Of a stretch of DNA of 64,000 nucleotides, positions 12,311-24,819 are shown one piece after another. The position numbers were made by a program, and so were the translations under genes. The DNA comes from Orthonyx spaldingii (Eukaryota; Chordata; Aves; Passeriformes; Orthonychidae), in contig VZTJ01000638.1 in the NCBI GenBank assembly GCA_013397795.1, positions 1,627,586 through 1,691,585 on the forward strand. The letters run 5' to 3'. Each line of letters starts with the position of its first letter. Position 1 is the first letter of the stretch. Under the pieces are notes generated by a model that was not told where the DNA came from, did not search any database, and was given only the letters and a program-made list of their open reading frames with translations.

Positions 12311-12759
12311 AAAAATAGAAAAGAATCTTATTATTTGTACAGAGGCTATTTTTTACTAGGCTTGCAGAATTCTACCCAACACTCACTGGAAGAATATTCC
12401 TTTATTGATAGAGTATTAAGTGTGGGATTTTTCACTGTGTATTATCTGCACAATCATGGTGCAGAGGGAGAAATCTCTGAGACCTAACTTGGCAATTTTT
12501 TTAATGACAGTTTTATGTGTTTATTACTCTTGTTTTTTTGCCAGGTTTGTTAGGCAGGGAGTAGGTAACAACTTGCAATCTTGTCCACTGGCATGTATAC
12601 ATGCATTAATGGGCCAGATGGAGCTGCAGTGATTTTAGCAGCTGAGGGTCTGGACTATTATGTTTATACAGGTCAGGGGAGAGAGGGAATAGACAACTAA
12701 TTTAATATAACTTTAGAGCCACAATCTTCACTAAATTGGACACAGGATTCAAAGTGAAG

Positions 12760-12895
12760 AAGAAAGAGAAAATCTGGCTCCTTCTCTTGGTTCTGCCACT
12801 GATCTAGTTTGTAATTGTAAGCAATTCTATTTACCCCATCTGCAACATGATTGCAATGTTTCTCACAGCCTCTGTACAGAGATCTAAAATAGAGA
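12760..12895 (+). repeat. MIR-like (CORE) SINE fragment
   Basis: The order of matches follows the MIR consensus: TCTTGGTTCTGCCACTGAT (the 'ggttctgccactt' stage), then TTTACCCCATCTGCAACATG (the 'cagtttccccatctgtaaaatg' stage), then TTGCAATGTTTCTCACAGCC (the 'cctcacagg' stage). It is on the plus strand and strongly diverged. Confidence 0.55.
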
Positions 12896-13015
12896 TCCAT
12901 AAATGATTTCTCAAATTTATCTGAAATTTATCTTCGTAACACTTCAGATATGTAAGCTTCCCCTTTCACGTGCTTCTTTTTTATATTTGACAGTGTGCTT
13001 ATTTTTTTTTCTCAG

Positions 13016-13063
13016 GTAGGCTTGCCTTTAATAATTGAAAGATTTTAAGATCTTCTCTTTAAG
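13016..13063 (+). other. Candidate recursive-splicing exon (ratchet AG|GT site plus downstream donor)
   Basis: A pyrimidine tract (nine T, then CTCAG) ends at 13015 and is followed at once by GTAGGC, so a 3' splice site and a 5' splice site share one junction. Forty-eight bases downstream is a strong donor, AAG|GTATGT. In vertebrates, recursive splice sites in very long introns are arranged this way: the short 'RS-exon' is first defined by its downstream donor, and the regenerated donor at its 5' edge then removes it. All three forward frames of the 48 bases contain a stop, consistent with an exon that would be removed or cause nonsense-mediated decay if kept. The host gene and its direction are unknown. 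Confidence 0.35.
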
Positions 13064-16000
13064 GTATGTATTGCAATAATTTTGCCTGCACTGTGCATTA
13101 TATTTTAAACAAAATATTTCTATTTACTTATTTTTCCCTTGAAATTTTAAACACTTCTGAATAGAAATTTATTACTGTAGAATTTCACCAGCTATTTGCT
13201 AGAGTAACAGATGCAGAGGGCTGTATTAAACGTCTATGGTTTGTGGCATCTTGCCAACCTTTCTGTGCTGAAGCACAAACTAATTTGAGGCTTACATGTA
13301 ATTTGTTATCAAACTGTATCAATAAACTGTAGTTAGTTTCTATATCCATAGAATATAGGGATATGTCCAAACCAAACCAACATTAACTACTTCTTTTAAA
13401 ATTGATAGCAGTATTCTGTGTCTGTGTCTCCTGGATCACAGTTTCAACCCTGCTACTCGATACATATTGCCCAAGTCTTCCACATTCACAGCTTTCCAGA
13501 ATCTCTTACCTTTCCCTTATTGCTACTTTCAACAAATCAATACAACTTCATCCAAAACTTGTCCTTGCTTCTGTCCCCTGTCTCTGATCCTCCTAACATC
13601 GAGCAGGTAGAAGGAGAGGGAGTGAGAGAGAGGGATGGCCCTTCTGTAATATGGATTGCAACCACTAAGCCTATGACAAATTTGAAGTAGCGTGAAATAA
13701 TTTATGCTCATTGCATGGAAAACTGATTATCTTGATGACAATTTTTCTGAAAGCGTATGTTGATTTAACTCAAAGACTGCTGTTTCCAAGAAGGGAAAGG
13801 TAATACAGCAGATGAGGTGACTTAACATCAAATACTAAAGGATTATGCAAGGAGCATTATGCTCGATTCTGGCTGACCCCAACCCAGTCCTACTGAACTT
13901 CTTTAAGAATAATAAAATCTTCAGTGCTGAAAGACCCGTCACAGCAAAAACAAAATGTAGTTCATCAAAAAGCAGAAGACAATTTTCTTGATAAAAGGAA
14001 CAAACTCCAGAATTTGCCAGAAAACAGATCTTTTTAAGTGCCCTATATAAGAGTTATGGTTTCAGGTTAGACACATATACATACAAACAGCTCAAGAATT
14101 AAATTTCTTTTCCCAAATTATTTTGATCACATGTATAAATACACAGAATATTTGCCTAAAGAGGCCGTGACATCACTAGGAACAGAAGGAAGTCCTGAAA
14201 CCCCACAGGTTTTCCAAATAATCATTACTGATACAAAAGATACTATAAGCCTGGGGACAGGTTTAATATGAGTAAAATCAGCAACTCTGTCAGTAAGGGG
14301 CTGATACATGAAATTGGAGACCAAACAAGTACCAACGACATCAGAAACAGAAGAGAAACAAGAGTCTTAGAAAGTGGCCAGTCATTCCCAGACAGTGTCT
14401 CAGCCTCTTAAACAGCAGTCTTCTGCCATAAAATGCTGTGCTAAGCCAGGGAAGCCCAATGTCTTTGAATTCTGTTAAATGTCGACAGCAAAACTCCAGT
14501 GGAACACATATATGAAGAAGAATGCCAAGTTACAGGGCCAGATTTTTGGAAGCAAAAGCCAACAGCAGTATGGACAGCAACAGGAGCAACACTTTACCTG
14601 TGTCTGTAATGAGCTCATTTTACATTTATCTGCAAAATCCCATATGCATTAGCATATACACACTTTTGACTATAATGGCCATTATAATATCTCTTCATCT
14701 ATGATGCATTGTTCAGATACTTTTCACAAAAGCAACCTTCATTAAGCTCATTTGTCTGAAATAGCCAGAATACTGAACAGCTGCAAGATCCCACACATTT
14801 GTCAAAGCTCAGAGAAAAATATGAATGTCTTAACGTTGTGTTATTTGAGAATTGATATGTTATTATACTGTCTTTAAGGCTTTATTATAATGCATGTGCT
14901 CAAGAAAGGAGAGTTAAAGCTAAATAGTCATTCTTAATTTGGGGATTTCATTTAGGCTAAGCTGTAAAACACTACGATGGGCAAATGCTGCCATTTCCTT
15001 CAGTGATCATTTAGGTGGATGTAATTTATATACTTGTGTTTTTATGTGCATGAATGGTGGGTAACACGAGCTCTGTAGCAGGAAAACAAGAACAAATCCT
15101 GAGAAAGCTATAAGGTTCAAAACAACAACAAAAAACCCCAGTACCCTGCTTTATTTTTTATCCTCTTGATACTTTCTTGGCTGCCTCCTTTGACTCTGCG
15201 TTGTGCAAACTGCATTCATTCTGTGTTCTTATCAGATACCAGATACATTATATTGCCACTTATAACTGTTTCCTGATCAAGTTAAAACAACATATCAGCC
15301 CTAAATGGGACTTCAGCAAAAAATCTCAGACAAACAAGTTATTCTGACCTACAAAGGTGCCCTTGACACCGCTAAACTTCTAGTCCTTGATACTATATCA
15401 CTCAGACCTAAGCCCTAGAAAACTGAGGTGGGTTTTCTCATATTACTGTCAAACTGTGTGGCAGAAAGTATGAAGTGGAAAAGTCTTCCACAGATCTGAT
15501 GGTCTTAATAACTATAGCATTTGCCATTCTCCTTGCATTTCTGTTAGTATAGTTCGGGAGAAACAGATTTAGTTCACACCTCCCTTCTGAATCTTCAATA
15601 TTTATTTTGATTCTTTACATTAATAAATAAATAAAATCCACAGCCTTAGTTGCAGTATAAAGCAGCACAATTCACTGCTGGGGCATAGAATTGATATACT
15701 AGATATTTCTCATTTATTAGCTTCATTCCTTTGCCTTAGTCTCCTGCAGTAATGTTATTATTTCCCATGAGGGTCACATGAGATTTTTTCCTCCTTGCTT
15801 GCTTTGTACGTGTCTTTCTGTGTGTGCTTATTTATTTAATAGGCATTTTCCCCCTTTATCTGCTACTTATTTAAAGCTTTCACTATACCCATTTGATCTG
15901 AATACATCGGCTGTGTACGGCCTGTGCAACCAGGTCTGCTCTTAATGGCGTATTTACACCAGGTTTTCACACAATACCAAAGAGATCCATAACCAAAGTG

Positions 16001-19000
16001 ATTTAGAAGACGATTTCAGTATTCCTTTCCCCAGAACTGCTCTCCCTTTCTCAACAAGTAGGAAACGGCACTGAAGGGAAAGGATTTGCTTGCAACTCTG
16101 CTGTAAAAGCACTTTTCTCTCCTTCAAAGCAATCTCCCTGAGGGGCAAAAATTAAACCAGGTTCTCAGAACAGGTACTTACTTTAAGAATAGGCCTTTCT
16201 AGCTCCTGTCAGAAACACAGCACTAGTTCACAGACTGTCTTTACGATGTACAGCTCCCTCCCTCAGCTCATCTACTCAGGAAACACAGACACCCTCTGAG
16301 TAACAGCAGCCCTTCTCTCTCCTGGCTGTGTCCTGGAGGGCAATGGGGCAAGTTGAGCATGGCCAAATTCCAGCCATCCCACCCACCCTGCTCTCACTGT
16401 GGGGGAGTGGCACACAGCCCCCACACACACCTTGACCAAAACTGTGATGCCACCAGTCTCTTCAAATCATTGAGTAATAATTGTGGTGACAGGACATCAC
16501 TTGCAAATCTGGCCAAGTGCCGAGGGGTAGCATTGCGAGGTAACCAAGTCAAGTCTCCAGTATTGTATCTATTAGCAAAATGTCATCACCTTCTGCCCCA
16601 TGTCACACCCCTGTCACATGAGCACAATGGACTACAACACTGAAATTATTAAAGGCTTCATTTACCTTTGTTTCACATAATGGCTATGGGGAGCAAAAAA
16701 GTTTATAGTTTTTTACAGAATTGCAACATCCTCACACAGTTCTGTATAAACTGGCTTATAAAAGTGGTGTAGGCCTCTAAGACTCCGTCAACTCAACTAC
16801 CACAGCAAAACATCTGCTTAGATACCACTGTGCCTTATGTGGCTGAAGACTCATGTTTTGACAAGACTTAAAGAAGTGCTGGAAAGCTTTTAAGGCAGAA
16901 TCTTTGCTCCAACCACATTGAAAAGGTCAAGTGCTTTTTCTTTACCTCCTTGCCTTTCAGAGGCACTCAGGTCTAAACCACAGGGAACTCCATTTTAAGT
17001 TTCTACTCACCTCATTTAGTAACATCGTGCCTTTTGTCAACTCAGGAAATTTTTTGGTTTTCAATAATGAAGGAAGACTTAAATACAAAAGCTAATCTCA
17101 GCCCTGAATGCAACCAAGATATTCTCAAGGGAGTCTTCCATCCCTTTTAATCTAGGAGAAGAAATGAAAATAGCAAGCATAGCAGCCTAACGGAATTTAA
17201 CGGAAATAACCAGTCTAAATAACATTTTGCCCTCTTTCCTACTTCACAGAAAACAGTCAGTCAACAACAACATTTCGTGTTTACAGACAATCCCAGCAAG
17301 ATCTCCAAACTCACCCCCTCCTCCAACTGAGAGTCACTAGCCAAAGTTGACTCCTCTAGGAAAAACAGGCCATCCCATCAGGATGGGTCATCCCATTGCA
17401 GTTAGAAACAGCAGCAAACCTACCCAAATGCAGCTGCTACCCACTCCCCACAGTTGTCCTCAGCACGTGGCAACCAAGACTGGCTTCTTCTGGTTGCACT
17501 CTTCAAACTGAGTGACCACCAGCCAGACACTGTCTCCCCACCTCACAGGTGGGAGTAAGAGAAGTGCTCAGATTATGGAAAATGCTTGGGCACACAGGTC
17601 CTACTTAGGTGCGTGACATCCATTAGCTTCACCCAGTATGTTTTCAGGTTGTAGGAATCTAGAGAGCCTGCTTCTGAGGGACCTTATCAGTAAATGTCAA
17701 TATAGTCTGAAAGGAAAACAAAGTTCAGTTCCGAGAGTCACCTCTGGGAATGTTTTCACACTCCAGGTTTGAACAAGCCATCTGCAGGAAAATCTAAGCA
17801 GTCTATTATCAGTCTCCTAACACACATAGTTCTTTAACTGATGCTTCTACCAACAGGTTATATTATAGGATTTACATATCTGTAAGTCCTTTAGAAATAA
17901 TAGAAAGAAAGGACAAGTTAGACCAATTTTGCGAGGCCTGTAGGAAAAGATTTCCGTCACTGCAATTCCTGTAATAAATTTTGTTTTCTGCAAGAACACT
18001 GATGTTGAACACTATTTTTCAGTGTGGCCAGGGGCCTTCACTAATTACAAAGCTGTTCTTCGGCTCTTCAAAGCTCTTCCTTTACACCCCTAGGAAGAGA
18101 TTATCAGGAATTCATGGAAAGAGGAAGAACCCCATGTATCCCCACTATTTACTTAGCTCTTAACTAACCATTCACGTATCAAACTTTGTATGTGACATGC
18201 CAGATAACAGAGGCAAGCCAGAAGGGAAGAGCACACATAGCAGTTGCTGGCATGTTGTCGTCTATTTCTTTTAGCCAAAAACCTCATGAGACAGCTGCAT
18301 GGTACATTAGAGAGGGCTTTACACAAACAGCCTTTCTTGCAGAAGGGGTTTCTCTGAGCCTATCTTAGAGTTCACATTGCAGACCAGATCAAAAGATGTT
18401 TTCCTCCATTTTAAATAGAGAAATCCGAGACAGATTGTATCAGGGAAAAAGAGAGTAAAAGAAAGACGGAGAGGTTACTTGGCAATTAGGCAATCTTGAT
18501 TATTTCCTTCTTGTCTTGCTAAATCTTTCAGCTGGCTATTGGGTGGAAATGATTTTCTATTCTATTTGACACTGGCTTCACAGCTAATTTGGTTTCCATC
18601 TATCTACCTAATCCATTTTATCTATCAGTTCTAATTCAGCCCTATCCCTGCTTTTATTTGCATGCTTCCCATAAGCGTAAACAACAACAAGTATATTTTC
18701 TTCTTATGTGGAGGAAAAACAAGCTTGTTTTTCAGGTGAAAGGTGCAAGAGCAAGGTGTTTTTGCTTTACACTTTCACTCCCATAGGGAGGTCACACAAG
18801 GACACAGTTACCCTCTTGGATGGGGGGAGGATTTTGGTCGCTTTTCTTCATGCACCAGAGAACTCCAGTACACAGATCCAAGTCACTGGGAATGCTGTGT
18901 CATCTGTGTCACTCTATCTGATCAAGCATATAATGCAGCTACACACAGAAGCGAAACAGCCTCACAGAGAAGTTATTAGCTCTCCCAGGAATGTGAACAC

Positions 19001-20731
19001 CAAGATCAAAGCCTTTGAAATGGGCCATGTTTCCAAGGGACAGATGGAGAAGACAGTGGCAGATAATGGCAATGTGTCCCTCAATAACTGTTTCCCTGAG
19101 CAGGTCTGCTGCCAAGTTCTCAACCAGTGGGTGCTTCTTCAGTTGTAAGGGCTCACTTCCAGACAGGGGAACTCCAGTCCCCATGGTACACCTGTGACAA
19201 AGCCATGAATCACAGTGCAGGCAACTCAGGCATCTAGACTAGTATTTCTCATCATCATAGGAAAAGTATTCTTGTCAACACACCCACTGGACTTCACAGC
19301 TTTCATCACAGAAGTCATGTACATACTATCTCACCCTATACATTAAAAGAAGCACCCAGTCTCAGGGCAGAAAAGTTTCAAGTGGTTAGTCAAAACTCTG
19401 CTGTGACTAACAGTGTGCTTTTCCACGGCCTTGGAAACCCTGTGGCTCACAAAGTACATGATCACCAGGATCACAAGGCTCTTATTTCACATCTGCTATT
19501 GCTGCAGCACAGCTGCCATTTACAACCAATTGTATATGAATCACTTCCTCCCTCTGGTGTAAGAAGCAACCTGAGGTCCTCAGTTTGAAAGGAGTAGAAG
19601 CACAAGGTATTACATTAAGCCTTTGATTCATAATTAAGCAAGCCTTGAGACTCATCTGGGAATTTTGCCAGACAGCTTTACACACTAGAACAGGAACTCT
19701 GAGAAACTCATTTATGGTGTCACCCTGAAAACTAGTAGCATCTCCAGGATGCAGTCTCCCAGAGCAGGAGATTTTTTTCTGTAGAATGACCTCTTTCTTT
19801 TAATAGTAGCTAGCCACTGCTAGAGACACTTAGACAAATCAGATCACAGAAAAAGTAAGAAGATTAAATAATTCCATCCATTGCCATGTTGGCTTCGGTG
19901 CATTCCTGCGAACCTGAGGAAAGGAGATGATGTGGCGATTTTTGCCCCATCCCATGCTAGCTTGTTTTTTGAGATGTCCTCCTTTCTTGTTCAGACCCCT
20001 AACTCCTTAAACACTCTCTCTCTGTTTTGCTGGGGCTGCTGCCTTCGTTAGAAAGATTTTCAGCTTTGATTAATTATTGAGCCTGTACTGCTGAGGGCTT
20101 TCTATTCTCCAGTTCTCATTACTGATGCCTTGCAGCTTGTGTGCTTCACTGGTCCCATTGCAGGATTTGATGGATGCACCCGTGAAGTTTTCCTGCCTGC
20201 AAAGCCAGTCTTGCCTTTTGCTGATTTTGTTTGGTGGGCAGGGAATTTCGCCCTTGGCTACAGTGAGCAGTAAAGCATACGCACTGGGCAAAGTGTTATT
20301 GTTATTATTACGGTGGAAGCAGCATGAAATTCTTGCTTCTTTGCCTTCTGCATTTTTCCCCTTTAAATCTGTTTCAAAAACTCTCCCCAGCGGCCATTTT
20401 ATTCTCAAAGTTGCTGCATCTTCTTACAGAAGATTCACCAATACATTGCTCTCTCATGGGAGACCAATATTCTTTCTGGTTGTTTGCTTTAATCTGGAAT
20501 GAAAAGCTATGCATAGTGAAAATACATTTTGTTTTGTTTATATTCCATGTACTTGGCTGCATAATCATGGCTAGGGCTGACTGAAACATTTTTTTGTTTT
20601 GTTTTGATTAAATAAAACTCTTATCTGTGATAACTCAGACTTAAGACAAGGGTCTGATGCGCTGTGAAAGAGGTAGCCTGATGGGAGTGCAGAGCCTGTG
20701 GTAGGTCCTGTGTCACAGCTTCCATGAAGCC
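13064..20731. other. Unique non-coding sequence
   Basis: No repeat family, exon or RNA gene is recognised in this 7.7 kb. The longest open frame (18708-19148, 146 codons, plus strand) has no recognisable domain and overlaps open frames on both strands. A GA-rich patch occurs at about 13605-13640. Confidence 0.5.
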
Positions 20732-20942
20732 CTTGAGGAAGAATTTTTTTGCAGTGAGGGTGGTAAAACACTGGAACAGGTTGCCCAGAGAGGCGATGGA
20801 TGCCTCATCCCTGGAAACATTCAAGGTCAGGTTGGCTGGGACTGAGCAGCCTGATCTAGTTGAAGATGTCTCTGCCTATTGCAGGAGAGTTGAACTAGAT
20901 GGCCTTTAAAGGTCTCTGCCAACCCAAACTGTTCTATGTAAT
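20732..20942 (+). mobile_element. CR1 LINE, severely 5'-truncated 3' end
   Basis: The sequence runs from the last part of CR1 ORF2 into the 3' end. The plus strand encodes RKNFFAVRVVKHWNRLPREA from about 20736, followed by DASSLETFKVRLAG. The non-coding tail TTGAACTAGATGGCCTTTAA and CAACCCAAACTGTTCTATGT then ends the element at about 20942. The open frame continues to a stop at 20909. Upstream of about 20730 the CR1 similarity is lost, which marks the truncation point. It is moderately diverged and cannot make a functional enzyme. Confidence 0.95.
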
Positions 20943-21066
20943 CAGACATTTATGAGGTTTTTTTTATTCTGTTTCAGCATTAATGTGCATCTTATGCCCT
21001 GATACCTCTGTATTCAGGCACCACGAAGAAAGAAGTGGTATTTAACATCTGGTGTGTTTGAAAGCA

Positions 21067-21292
21067 CCCAGGGCCTGATACAGCCCTGGGATGGCCAGAC
21101 AGGATCCTGGGAAAGGGGCTTGGATAGCTTAAGGCTTGGCTGGGACATCAGCCTGCAGGTAGGGCTCAGAATCACTGCTGGTGAGGGTACCCAGGGTCAG
21201 ACATAGCCCTGTGATGACTGGGCAAAACCATGGGGAGGGAGCTGGGCTGCAGCCAGGCTGGGACATCAGGTACAGGATGGAGGTCTGGGTTA
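21067..21292. repeat. Diverged tandem duplication, two units of about 120 bp
   Basis: The unit beginning CCCAGGGCCTGATACAGCCC at 21067 is repeated from 21190 as CCCAGGGTCAGACATAGCCC, giving a period of 123 bases. Both units carry the same later landmarks in order: a GGAxxGGxGCTxGG segment, GGCTGGGACATCAG, and a CAGG...GGxxT(C)xG end. A weaker third similarity may continue into 21315-21345 (GCCAGGCATGGCTCTGCCTG). The units match no repeat family I know. It could be an old minisatellite or a local duplication. Confidence 0.6.
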
Positions 21293-24200
21293 AAAACGTA
21301 CATTGCCAGGCATGGCTCTGCCTGAACGAGACAGGCACTCTTTATGTGATATAGGTCAGGCAGCAGCTGAATGGTAAAGGTCCAGTTTAAAAGCAATTCC
21401 CACAGGAAAGGAGACTTGTCCTGCAGAAGCCTCTGACAGTGTTTTCTGAGGCACTCTGTCCAAAGCCACCAAAAGAAGCAGGGCCATCCTCGCCTCCACA
21501 GTCTCAAAGCTGGCTCTGAGCCCCAGCAGCCAGACCTCTGTGAGGAGGGATGCTATCAGCATCCTCTTCAATATCCTCCTGCCTCTACCCTTTGTTAGAA
21601 AGGTTCTGGAGCAACTGTCTGTGGCCAGCTTGAAAAACTCATACATCATTCACTTTGCAGCAACAATGGGAACAAAAAAAAAAACCAGATGAAAGACTGA
21701 AATAAATAGCTTTGACACAGATAATCAGTTGGCCGTGCTTCACCATCACCTGAAGTTGTGTAACTGAGTGGGCATGATCTTAGCAAATACAAAGGACCGA
21801 AGCCCAATTTAACTACCACTGTGGATCAAGTCACTACTCCAAGGGCAGGAAAACACACACAGACAAGCAGTGCTGGATGACTTCTTAAACTACAGAAACT
21901 CATTAGCCCAAGCAGATGACATACATACAGTCAGAGGTAAGAGTGGGCACTCGCATCTCCTCGCACAGACATGCAGGTATCCCACATGCACACGGACTCC
22001 TTTCTTTCCTTAATACTTCCCAATTCAAGTATTCCCTCACCATAATTACCTTGGCTGCTTTTGACCCATCCTGCACTCTGAAAATAGTTTATCAGAAACA
22101 TCTGTCTTGAACCTAATGTAATGTAAAGAGGGTGGTTAGGCTGTGTTTTGTTTCCAAGGCAGAAAAGGAGTATTATTAGAACATTGCAAATGCCAAAGAT
22201 CAAGCTTAGATCCATCTGATACAGCACACCTCTAGTCTCCCTCCCAGCACTTACTGTGACTATACATGAGAAGAACAAGAAAACAAAGCCAACAGTAAAT
22301 TCATGATCATTTAATCAAGGGACAGAGCCCTTTGCAATATTTGCATCAACGCTCTTTGCTCCAACCTCAGCACACTCAGCCAAAGCCTAGCACAACATAC
22401 CCACTGCATAGCTGCAAACACCAGAAACACGGGCTTGTGCTCTGCATGCTGAAAGCACGGCCTGATGCATGTGGAGAACCACAGCTACCAGAAGGCATGG
22501 GGACAAGGCTCAGGAAGCACGTCCCACATGACAGAAAAATCCCTGTCAATCAAAGCAATAGCCTTCATTTCCTCATTTCTACCTTAGTGGGTTCGGAGCA
22601 AGGCTGACCATAAACCTGCACCTGACACTGCCCTTTCAACAGGCTCACAGGTCTGCACACAAATGGCTCCTCTCTGTTCAAGGAGTGATTGGAGCCCTGA
22701 GGATTCCTAGCCAGAGTAAAAGGCTTGTAAATCCCCTGCCACCACCATTTCTACACTAGAGCAGGATGACTGTGCCCTGCAACTATGCACTGACAAATCT
22801 CAGCATCTTTCTTTATTTTAAAGGCACATGGCAGCTTTCATCTGCAAGTCAATATTGGTGAGAAAGTCTGTTGGGATCCAAAATAAGTAGCATAGCTTTT
22901 CAGACACAGCAGCATTCTGATGGCATATTAAAAACCTATGTGAATCATAAATCCCATTTCTTTAGGAACTGAGTCCCATCAGGGCACAAGGCTGAAGGGA
23001 AAATGAGCTATTCTGCATATAGCTAGGAGATGATAATGATGTATGTAGGTAAGATACAGACATTCTGTTGTGAATTTTTTGTGACTGTTACTACTTTTTA
23101 AACAAAAATTTAAAATAATGGCTTAGGCTTCCCTGTCACACGCCAGAGACAAAATGCTGCCACTATTAATAAGGGTGCAAACAAATTTTTTGCAAGCTCT
23201 GCATAGAACTGCCTTACCCCAACCAAAGAACCAAAATGAACAATGAATTTCTTACACACAGAATAATCACGCTGCTGAAGCAAACCTTGCCTTCCTAAGC
23301 TTGTGAGCAAGCAAAAGGCTGGAGTATGTGTATGTGTGAGCAACAGAGTGTGTGAGTATGACAGAGACTGAGTTGCTGTGTGCTGAGCAGCAGGACAGAA
23401 GAATAGTTGATCTCATCCTCGGGAAAGAAAGCTACAGAAGCTTGAGGGAGTCAGACTGCTGGCATGCAGGAGGAGGAACATTAATCCCAGAGTGTAGGCA
23501 GTGATGGACGGCAGGTGAGCAGATGGAGAGGCAGGTTTGGAGTGCAAAGACGGCGGCTTGGAATGAACCCTGTTTGAGCTCTGGGCAAACAGAGCTCGGC
23601 AGAAGAGGGGCAGCACTACCCAGGGAATCAGTCTGCGACAGCTTACCCAGCTCACTTTCAAGGTAGCAAGTTAGCCAGCTTTCCTGCGTGCCAACCATCT
23701 CACCCGCTTGGTCTTGCAGCTTTGTCTTCTGCACTTCTCAAAACAAAAGGTTTCCAATTTTATGCATAAGCTAGGACATCTGATCAGCTCAGAAACCTGG
23801 ACTTCATCCAGTTTGAAATCCAGTTGGGAGCAGGACAGCCCAACTCTGAAGGTACCTGGATGCCAAGATTCTCAGGCTGAAGTCCTTCTCCTTATTTCCC
23901 TGAACACCATCCTCTCTCCCTCCTGTCTCATAGTTGGTTTGGAAAGAGTTATCTGCCTAGCTCTTGGACCCTGATCAGAAGCTGAGCTGGGGCCTAGCCT
24001 TTACCATCTGTCCAGGTGGCCCCTTTGCAGCGAGATACTGTCCCACGTGTCCTATATGCATCCATCAGATTCAGGTCTTTGCCAGCTTGGCTCTGGGAAT
24101 GAATCACTGCACTCTCCTTATTTGAAAGGCAAGCCTGTGCCAGCCACTCCGTGATCCTCTAGACACATGCTCTCCCTGGGTACCTGGTACTTTGACAGTC

Positions 24201-24769
24201 ACCATAGCACTTGCTGAGCCCTGCACTTGTCTGCGTGAGATCCACAGAACTCTATCCGCCCTGGTTTCTGCTGCAGAATATTTTATTTCTTTAGTCCACA
24301 AGCTCCATTTTTAACTCCCTTTCCTGGAATCATCCACAGTGAAGTTTCAAGGGATCAACAGTAGAAGAAAAAAATGCCTCTGCTTTTCTGCCACCTACAA
24401 ATTAAGAAAATCTCACCATTTTTAACCTGACAAAGATATACCACAGCTGGACTGGGGAAACCCTTCTCTTTGAAAGAACCATGCAGGCGAGTCCCCTACC
24501 TCATTGTATCTCAGAAAAAGAAAGAAAAAATGGAAAAACATTATTTTTTCCTTGGCAAGGCTCTAGATGGGGACAACTTGCTGCATATTTTCTGTGAGGA
24601 GAAAGATAAAAATCTCAGCTATTTAAGTCTGCATGCATTTGTCTTCCACACAAAGCTGATAGCACTTTAGCACACATGCCGCGTACAACTGTATCCGCAA
24701 TTAATGAATACTTGCATCATAAGTACATTCAGTAGGAAAAAGGGATCCTCTTCTCCACTTTTAGAGATT
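21293..24769. other. Unique non-coding sequence
   Basis: No repeat family or exon is recognised. A short A-run occurs near 21676. Open frames of up to 115 codons on the minus strand (21931-22278) have no recognisable motif. Confidence 0.5.
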
Positions 24770-24819
24770 GGGGGAAGGGGGAGCCTGAGGGGGTGGTGGT
24801 GTTGGGGGAGGGTGCAGGG
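24770..24819 (+). repeat. G-run cluster, potential G-quadruplex
   Basis: Four runs of five G start at 24770, 24777, 24789 and 24804, followed by GGG at 24810 and 24817. The loops are 2, 7, 10, 1 and 4 bases. Several combinations of four runs could stack into a G-quadruplex on the plus strand. Confidence 0.6.

Noticed and set aside
14528..14545. Isolated GGCCAGATTTTTGG similar to the motif series at 43464
   Set aside because: A single copy with no partner motif; it is consistent with chance.
18708..19148. 146-codon open frame on the plus strand
   Set aside because: No recognisable motif. It overlaps other open frames on both strands, as expected by chance.
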